Source: CAZNKU01 sp045541135 (GTDB lineage: Bacteria; Bacillota; Clostridia; Monoglobales; Firm-18). Taken from it: a stretch of 7,945 nucleotides of DNA. The position numbers and the translations under genes were made by a program. Location of the stretch: contig JAZQIO010000018.1 in NCBI GenBank assembly GCA_045541135.1, positions 1 through 7,945 on the forward strand. Direction: 5' to 3'. Shown one piece after another: positions 4,770-7,945 of the stretch (positions within the stretch are counted from its first letter, which is position 1; every line of letters starts with the position of its first letter). A model generated the notes under the pieces. It was not told the DNA's origin. It ran no database searches and saw only the letters and a program-made list of their open reading frames with translations.

Positions 4770-4803
4770 GGGAGTTCCCCATGAAAAAGGCGGGAGTTCC
4801 CCC
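4770..4803. repeat. Direct repeat GGGAGTTCCCC, 22-base period
   Basis: GGGAGTTCCCC occurs at 4770-4780 and 4792-4802, two helical turns apart. Each copy is itself a near-dyad (GGGA/TCCC around GT). The second copy is further enclosed by ATGAAAAA (4781-4788) and TTTTTCAT (4806-4813). Spacing and symmetry suggest two dimer-binding operators upstream of the promoter at 4869. Confidence 0.45.
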
Positions 4804-4868
4804 TGTTTTTCATCTTTTCCTTGTCATTCTGCCCTTCTCCAGATTAAGAAGTGTCTCCATTTTGTCAC

Positions 4869-4905
4869 TTGGCTCCTATTGTCTGAAGAGTTACACTGTG
4901 ACCAA
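4869..4905 (+). promoter_or_regulatory. Promoter/operator copy 2, shared with 1937-1973
   Basis: TTGGCT (4869-4874), a 17-base spacer and TACACT (4892-4897) reproduce the arrangement at 1937-1965. Bases 4882-4905 are identical to 1950-1973. The near-palindrome GTTACACTGTGAC covers the -10. It drives the small gene at 4930 and probably the integrase behind it, so integrase expression may be tied to the same signal as the 1997 gene. Confidence 0.6.
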
Positions 4906-4929
4906 AATTAAGAAAGGCTGGTGTTTCAA

Positions 4930-5193
4930 ATGGACTTTTTAGAGGACTTATACCTCAATGGCTACCACCCTATTGAGCAAAGCACACCTAAAACTGCAGC
5001 ACTCTTACAGGCCAAAAAAGAATTGGCTGTATATGAGGAGCAAACCATTTCTGCTATGGGCAGTCTATTCTTTGACAAATATCTCACAGCACAGAATCGG
5101 GTACTTGCTATTGAGCTGGCTTATGCTCATGCTCAAGGTGTCAGATTTGCATTAAATCTGCTGCTGAACCCATTGGTGAAAGAAGATGAATAA
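4930..5193 (+). CDS. Small DUF6809-like protein upstream of the integrase
   Basis: The 87-residue, mostly helical product starts MDFLEDLYLNGYHPIEQ, which resembles the start of DUF6809-type small clostridial proteins (a leucine-glutamate helix, LY, G, P). It ends in a helix AYAHAQGVRFALNLL, like the family's FxxGxxxGxxLMxE helix. The ATG at 4930 is preferred on this similarity and on the paralogue at 1997; its GAAAGG site (4912-4917) is 12 bases away, rather far. A GTG at 4921 is too close to that site. The integrase start lies 34 bases after this gene's stop, so the two are probably cotranscribed. It could be an accessory or directionality factor, but it lacks an obvious DNA-binding motif. 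The function is unknown. Confidence 0.72.
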   Translation: MDFLEDLYLNGYHPIEQSTPKTAALLQAKKELAVYEEQTISAMGSLFFDKYLTAQNRVLAIELAYAHAQGVRFALNLLLNPLVKEDE

Positions 5194-5197
5194 TTTT

Positions 5198-5213
5198 TGA
5201 AGTATACATTTCA
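5198..5213. promoter_or_regulatory. Near-palindrome next to the integrase ribosome binding site
   Basis: TGAAGTATACATTTCA is symmetric except for two positions that would be G-U pairs in RNA. It abuts the AAAGGAGG of the integrase gene (5213-5220). A hairpin or bound protein here could limit integrase translation or transcription. AAGTATACA within it also occurs at 2266-2274. Confidence 0.4.
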
Positions 5214-5227
5214 AAGGAGGTATTTCT

Positions 5228-6403
5228 ATGGCTGAAGGTATCAGAAAAAGAGGTAACAAATACTCTTTCAGAATTAACATCAAAGATGAATTAACTGGGG
5301 AATGGAAAAACATTGAAAGGGGTGGTTTCAATACACAGGCTGAGGCCAGACAGGCAAGAGCAATTCTGCTGGCTGAATACAATGAAAACCCTCAAACTGC
5401 TCTAAAAAGTCAGAAGAAAATGACAGTTGAACAAGTCTATGATGAGTTTATGTATAAGCAGGTCACCAAAGATAGAGAATGGTCTACTGTTAGAGGGTAT
5501 GAAAGTATTTACAGGGCACAGATAGAACCTAATTGGGGGAAAAGGCTGATTGATACAATCACTTCAATGGAACTGACAGATTACTTCTTTTCTCTTGCAG
5601 CATACTACTCACAGAATTACATCAATGGTATTCACACTTTTATGTTTTCCATCTGGAAATATGCTGAGGACAGGCTGTATATAAAAGAAAATGCTATGAG
5701 AAAAGCAAGCAAACCAAAAGGTGATAGAGATAATGATAATATCAGGGTTTACTCTCAGGAAGAGCTGGATATGTTTGAGGAAAGATTTGCAAGCACAAGC
5801 CTGTTACCAGCATTTAAGATAGGTAGAGCAACGGGGGTCAGATGTAGTGAATGTTTTGGAATATTATGGGGGGATGTGGATTGGGAAAAACACACCCTAA
5901 CAATAAACAAACAACTGGTTATGGAAAACAAAATATGGACTTTGAGAAATACAAAGACCAAATACGCTAATCGAGTGATAGACCTGCAGGATGGTATATA
6001 TGAATATTTGAAAGAATTGAGAGCAGAACAGTTGGCCAACAAAGAAAGGTTAGGTATTGCTTTCAGAACTAATAGAGTGGCTGTTGATATGGGTAGAACC
6101 AAAGAAAAGGTTGTGAGAGAAGATTTAGAGTTTGTCAATATCAGAGAAACTGGAGAACTCTTGACACCAAATAGTGTAAAGGTTCTGGGGAGAATAGCCA
6201 GGGAAGAATTGAGGGTACCTTTCAAATATCACAACCTCAGACATACCCACGCTACATGGTTAGCAGAGCATGGAGTACCAACAGCAGCAGTTAGAATGAG
6301 ATTGGGGCACTCCAGAGAAACAACCACACTCAGATACTATACCCATGTAACCAACCCGATGAGGGAATGCATGGTGGCAGCATTAAATAACAATGAACAT
6401 TAA
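5228..6403 (+). CDS. int: Tn916-type tyrosine integrase
   Basis: The 391-residue protein has the full domain order of Tn916/lambda-type integrases. A small N-terminal arm-binding domain (about 1-50; IRKRGNKYSFRINIKD, GGFNTQAEARQA) is followed by a SAM-like core-binding domain (about 64-160) and a C-terminal catalytic domain (about 175-385). Catalytic residues are Arg205 in ATGVRCSECFGILW, the beta-hairpin lysine near 243-245 (NTKTKYANR), His335 and Arg338 in YHNLRHTHATWL, His361 in RLGHSRETTT, and the nucleophile Tyr371 in RYYTHV. It should integrate and excise the element through a circular intermediate. The ATG at 5228 follows AAAGGAGG at ideal distance. No excisionase is recognised beside it. 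The compositional boundary about 140 bases downstream fits its usual place near the element end. Confidence 0.93.
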   Translation: MAEGIRKRGNKYSFRINIKDELTGEWKNIERGGFNTQAEARQARAILLAEYNENPQTALKSQKKMTVEQVYDEFMYKQVTKDREWSTVRGYESIYRAQIEPNWGKRLIDTITSMELTDYFFSLAAYYSQNYINGIHTFMFSIWKYAEDRLYIKENAMRKASKPKGDRDNDNIRVYSQEELDMFEERFASTSLLPAFKIGRATGVRCSECFGILWGDVDWEKHTLTINKQLVMENKIWTLRNTKTKYANRVIDLQDGIYEYLKELRAEQLANKERLGIAFRTNRVAVDMGRTKEKVVREDLEFVNIRETGELLTPNSVKVLGRIAREELRVPFKYHNLRHTHATWLAEHGVPTAAVRMRLGHSRETTTLRYYTHVTNPMRECMVAALNNNEH

Positions 6404-6417
6404 AAACAGACCAACTC

Positions 6418-6438
6418 AAGGGCAGATAGAAGGGCAGA
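6418..6438. repeat. Direct repeat AAGGGCAGA beyond the integrase, possible arm-type site
   Basis: AAGGGCAGA occurs at 6418-6426 and 6430-6438, a 12-base period. Short direct repeats between the int stop and the element end are typical arm-binding sites of Tn916-like integrases. That function is inferred from position only. Confidence 0.35.
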
Positions 6439-6448
6439 AAAACAGCAT

Positions 6449-6515
6449 TCCCTGTATATAGTGATAATTTTCTCATATGAGGAGTGATTTCCACTATATT
6501 CAGGGATATTTTTTT
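6449..6515 (+). terminator. Terminator of the integrase operon
   Basis: TCCCTGTATATAGTG (6449-6463) pairs with CACTATATTCAGGGA (6492-6506) with one mismatch, around a 28-base loop that contains the palindrome CTCATATGAG (6472-6481). Seven T follow (6509-6515). The loop is long for a terminator, so a binding-site role is also possible. Confidence 0.6.
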
Positions 6516-6572
6516 AGGTCTCAAAATAAATACAATACTGAATGCGACAAATAATTGTTAATCAGTAAATCA
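6510..6572. other. Predicted right boundary of the mobile element
   Basis: CpG-poor sequence ends here: 15 CpGs in the first 6540 bases, then GCG at 6544-6546 and normal frequency beyond. The interval lies after the integrase terminator and before the terminator of the resident regulator gene. AGGTCTCAAAATA (6516-6528) repeats the inverted-repeat motif at 972-984. The exact crossover cannot be fixed because the left end of the element is outside the window. Confidence 0.45.
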
Positions 6573-6601
6573 AAACTGCCCGTCAATTGACGGGCAGTTT
6601 T
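6572..6601. terminator. Bidirectional terminator downstream of the XRE regulator
   Basis: A perfect 30-base palindrome: AAAACTGCCCGTCAA pairs with its complement, with a GC-rich core and A/T tails on both sides, so it can stop transcription from both directions. It stands 14 bases beyond the stop of the minus-strand regulator gene. Confidence 0.85.
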
Positions 6602-6615
6602 ATTTGTTTATATAT

Positions 6616-7362
6616 TTAATTTTTTAGAATCATATAGTTAATACATCCTTGTTCATTGGCTTGTTTTATACAATCTTCTTTTGATTTTCCATGTCCTCTA
6701 ATTCTCTCATATTCATCAATCCAATAATAAGATAAACCGCTATCAAAAACTTCTTCTATAACATCGTCTATTATTTCAACTGTAAGTATATCTAATTTTT
6801 TTTGTGCTTTATCCGCATACGAAAGGGCAATACTGTCTTCAAAACCGTGAATATACCCATCCTCAATGATATCGTATAAAACACCGGAGAAATCTCGCGC
6901 GATAGCATCGGTAGGAAAATAAATACTAAAACCGTTACTATATATATCTGTAACAATATAACCTCTTTTTTTGAGTTCTACTGCTATACCTAAAATTTGA
7001 GGAAATGAAATGTACATAAAAGGGAAAAGTTCATTTTGAATATCTGTGTCAATAATATCATAAAATCCTTTTGATTGGATAGAAGAAATATAGTTGGTTT
7101 GTTCAACTAAATCAATCAAATCAAAAAATTCTTGTGTTTCGACAACTTTTGTGTCTTTACCAAACAAAAGATCGTCTGCATTTAAGTTAAATAAAGTACA
7201 TATATTCGCAAGCGCATAGACATCAGGTTTTCCTGCATTACGTTCCCAAGATGAAATAGTTTGTCTTTCTACGCAAAGTTTTTCTGCTAATTTTGCTTGA
7301 GACAGGTTTAATTTTCCGCGGAGTATTTTTAAGTTTTCACCAAAGCGAACATGTTTTTTCAT
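6616..7362 (-). CDS. XRE-family transcriptional regulator with uncharacterised C-terminal domain
   Basis: Residues 7-67 form a classic Cro/CI-type helix-turn-helix: FGENLKILRGKLNLSQAKLA, then VERQTISSWERNAGKPD and LFNLNADDLL. It should bind DNA as a dimer. The C-terminal 180 residues are acidic and mixed alpha/beta with no family I recognise; possible strands include GYIVTDIYSNGFSIYFP. They may sense a ligand or mediate oligomerisation. The ATG at 7362 has AGGAGGG six bases upstream, and two TATAAT-like -10 candidates lie on this strand at 7391-7396 and 7399-7404, without a convincing -35. CpG is normal (21 in 747 bases), unlike the element to the left, so the gene is probably resident. It is transcribed away from the riboswitch-controlled gene. 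The target genes are unknown. Confidence 0.85.
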   Translation of the reverse strand: MKKHVRFGENLKILRGKLNLSQAKLAEKLCVERQTISSWERNAGKPDVYALANICTLFNLNADDLLFGKDTKVVETQEFFDLIDLVEQTNYISSIQSKGFYDIIDTDIQNELFPFMYISFPQILGIAVELKKRGYIVTDIYSNGFSIYFPTDAIARDFSGVLYDIIEDGYIHGFEDSIALSYADKAQKKLDILTVEIIDDVIEEVFDSGLSYYWIDEYERIRGHGKSKEDCIKQANEQGCINYMILKN

Positions 7363-7466
7363 ATATATCCCTCCTAATTTTTATGTGTTAATTATAACAT
7401 TATAACAATTACAAATCTAGCAATTGGATTTAACATAGAAGTGAGTAGATAGCAATTCATTTTACC

Positions 7467-7482
7467 CATGCAGAAATGCATG
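7467..7482. repeat. Hairpin with GAAA loop in the divergent spacer
   Basis: CATGCA (7467-7472) and TGCATG (7477-7482) flank GAAA, a stable tetraloop. It sits between the regulator gene and the riboswitch promoter. A protein-binding site is also possible. Confidence 0.35.
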
Positions 7483-7527
7483 AAAGAGATAATTCCTCAA
7501 AAAATTATGAATTTTTGAAAAAAGGTC

Positions 7528-7556
7528 TTGCATTCTATTTCACAATGTGTTATCCT
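7528..7556 (+). promoter_or_regulatory. Promoter of the glycine riboswitch transcript
   Basis: TTGCAT (7528-7533) and TATCCT (7551-7556) are 17 bases apart and end about 30 bases before the aptamer, a fitting position for the leader RNA. Confidence 0.5.
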
Positions 7557-7590
7557 ATTACCATTGTCGTCCACGAAGGGCGTACAATTA

Positions 7591-7763
7591 TCTCTGGAGA
7601 GTCTCTAACTCATTAAGAGCGCCGAAGGTGTACCACAGGCAGATGTGCCTGTGAATCTCTCAGGCAAAAGGACAGAGCATAGCAAGGTGACAGGCAACTG
7701 TCAGAAAAAATGCAATGTTCTACTCTTCCGGAGAGCTGATAAAGTATCAGCTCTTTATTTTTT
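7591..7763 (+). promoter_or_regulatory. Glycine riboswitch (one clear aptamer plus terminator)
   Basis: The conserved glycine aptamer core is visible: CTCTGGAGAG (7592-7601), GCGCCGAAGG (7619-7628), AATCTCTCAGG (7654-7664) and GGACAGAG (7671-7678). CTCT pairs with AGAG to close P1, and GAGAG pairs with CTCTC inside. Only one complete aptamer is seen. The stretch 7679-7731 lacks a second CCGAAGG/CTCTCAGG core and may be the degenerate partner found in singlet-type glycine riboswitches. CTCTTCCGGAGAG just before the terminator can form a competing hairpin. It controls an AgcS-type symporter; transport-linked glycine switches are often off-switches, but the polarity is not proven here. Confidence 0.88.
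7732..7763 (+). terminator. Expression-platform terminator of the glycine riboswitch
   Basis: AGAGCTGATA (7732-7741) pairs perfectly with TATCAGCTCT (7745-7754) around AAG, followed by a T-rich tail to 7763. It is 71 bases upstream of the symporter ATG and would stop transcription when formed. Confidence 0.82.
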
Positions 7764-7834
7764 ATGTCTGTTCCACCTCAAACAAAAAATACAATTAAAA
7801 TTATCGAGGAACAGGCGGAGAGGAGAATGTAAAA

Positions 7835-7945
7835 ATGTTAGAATTGGTGCAAAGTGCAAATGGTGTGTTGTGGGGGCCGGTGTTGTTAATCCTGCTGTGT
7901 GGTACAGGGATTTATTACACATTCCGTCTGAAGTTCATTCAGGTT
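7835..7945 (+). CDS. Alanine/glycine:cation symporter, N-terminal fragment (window edge)
   Basis: Only 37 residues are in the window. They start MLELVQSANGVLWGPVLLIL and continue LCGTGIYYTFRLKFIQV. The VLWGPVLLILLCGTGIYYTFRLKFIQ stretch matches the first transmembrane helix of the AgcS family, which couples alanine or glycine uptake to Na+ or H+. The ATG at 7835 has AGGAGA eight bases upstream. Its leader contains a glycine riboswitch and terminator, which agrees with glycine as substrate or signal. The gene lies in CpG-normal sequence, so it is part of the resident chromosome rather than the element. The remainder lies beyond the window. Confidence 0.85.
   Translation, partial: MLELVQSANGVLWGPVLLILLCGTGIYYTFRLKFIQV

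Noticed and set aside
4675..4911. A 78-codon plus-strand frame through the hairpin and repeat region
   Set aside because: It starts inside a perfect hairpin, crosses terminator-like and repeat sequences and has no ribosome binding site; its composition is unlike a protein.
4958..5382. Alternative frames at 4958-5155 (plus) and 5152-5382 (minus)
   Set aside because: Both are embedded in the frames of the small DUF6809-like gene and the integrase, which have better start sites and recognisable patterns.
5755..6225. A 156-codon open frame on the minus strand inside the integrase gene
   Set aside because: It lies antisense to conserved catalytic motifs of the integrase, has a low-complexity Ser/Leu-rich translation and shows no domain.
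7363..7527. Coding potential in the spacer between the XRE gene and the riboswitch
   Set aside because: No open frame with a ribosome binding site was found; it holds promoter-like and hairpin sequences only.

Overview
The window looks like low-G+C Firmicutes DNA, most likely from a gut clostridium such as a Lachnospiraceae relative. This rests on the AT-rich sequence, strong AGGAGG-type ribosome binding sites, DUF3791/DUF3990-type small proteins, a Tn916-like integrase, and a glycine riboswitch in front of an AgcS-type symporter. Assignments come from reading the sequence only; no database search was run.

Two blocks of different origin meet near position 6510-6570. The left block (1 to about 6540) is the right-hand part of a small integrative mobile element whose left end lies outside the window. 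The right block looks like resident chromosome: an XRE-family regulator (6616-7362, minus) and a glycine riboswitch leading into an AgcS symporter cut by the window edge (7835-7945). The boundary shows in composition. I count 15 CpG dinucleotides in the first 6540 bases, and none before 2956, against 21 in the 747-base regulator gene.

From left to right the element holds four groups. (1) A minus-strand pair: a serine-resolvase-like protein without catalytic residues but with an intact C-terminal helix-turn-helix (409-942), followed by an unknown gene that runs off the window (1-395). (2) A second minus-strand pair: an unknown 70-aa protein (1608-1820) and a free-standing, degenerate resolvase N-terminal domain (1295-1603). 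Between groups 1 and 2 lies a regulatory-looking interval with inverted repeats, a 20-bp perfect palindrome and mini-ORFs. (3) Plus-strand cargo: a 75-aa protein (1997-2224), then a compact three-gene module (2369-3397) with DUF3791-like, DUF3990-like (ADP-ribosyltransferase-fold candidate) and small SKTY/LYD/LW/EGPDYI-type proteins. (4) A recombination block: a catalytic-domain-only tyrosine recombinase (3604-4200), a 730-base gene-free region rich in repeats and hairpins, a second small protein (4930-5193), and a full-length Tn916-type integrase (5228-6403).

The most interesting signals are as follows. The two small proteins at 1997 and 4930 look like diverged paralogues and share a promoter/operator block that includes a 24-bp exact repeat. 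Two different catalytically dead resolvase relatives sit in one element. The DUF3791/DUF3990 trio resembles a toxin-antitoxin module. Four perfect hairpins stand in front of the short recombinase. An A/C-rich array of short repeats lies between the two tyrosine recombinases. CpG is almost absent from the element, and GATC is absent from the first 7169 bases.
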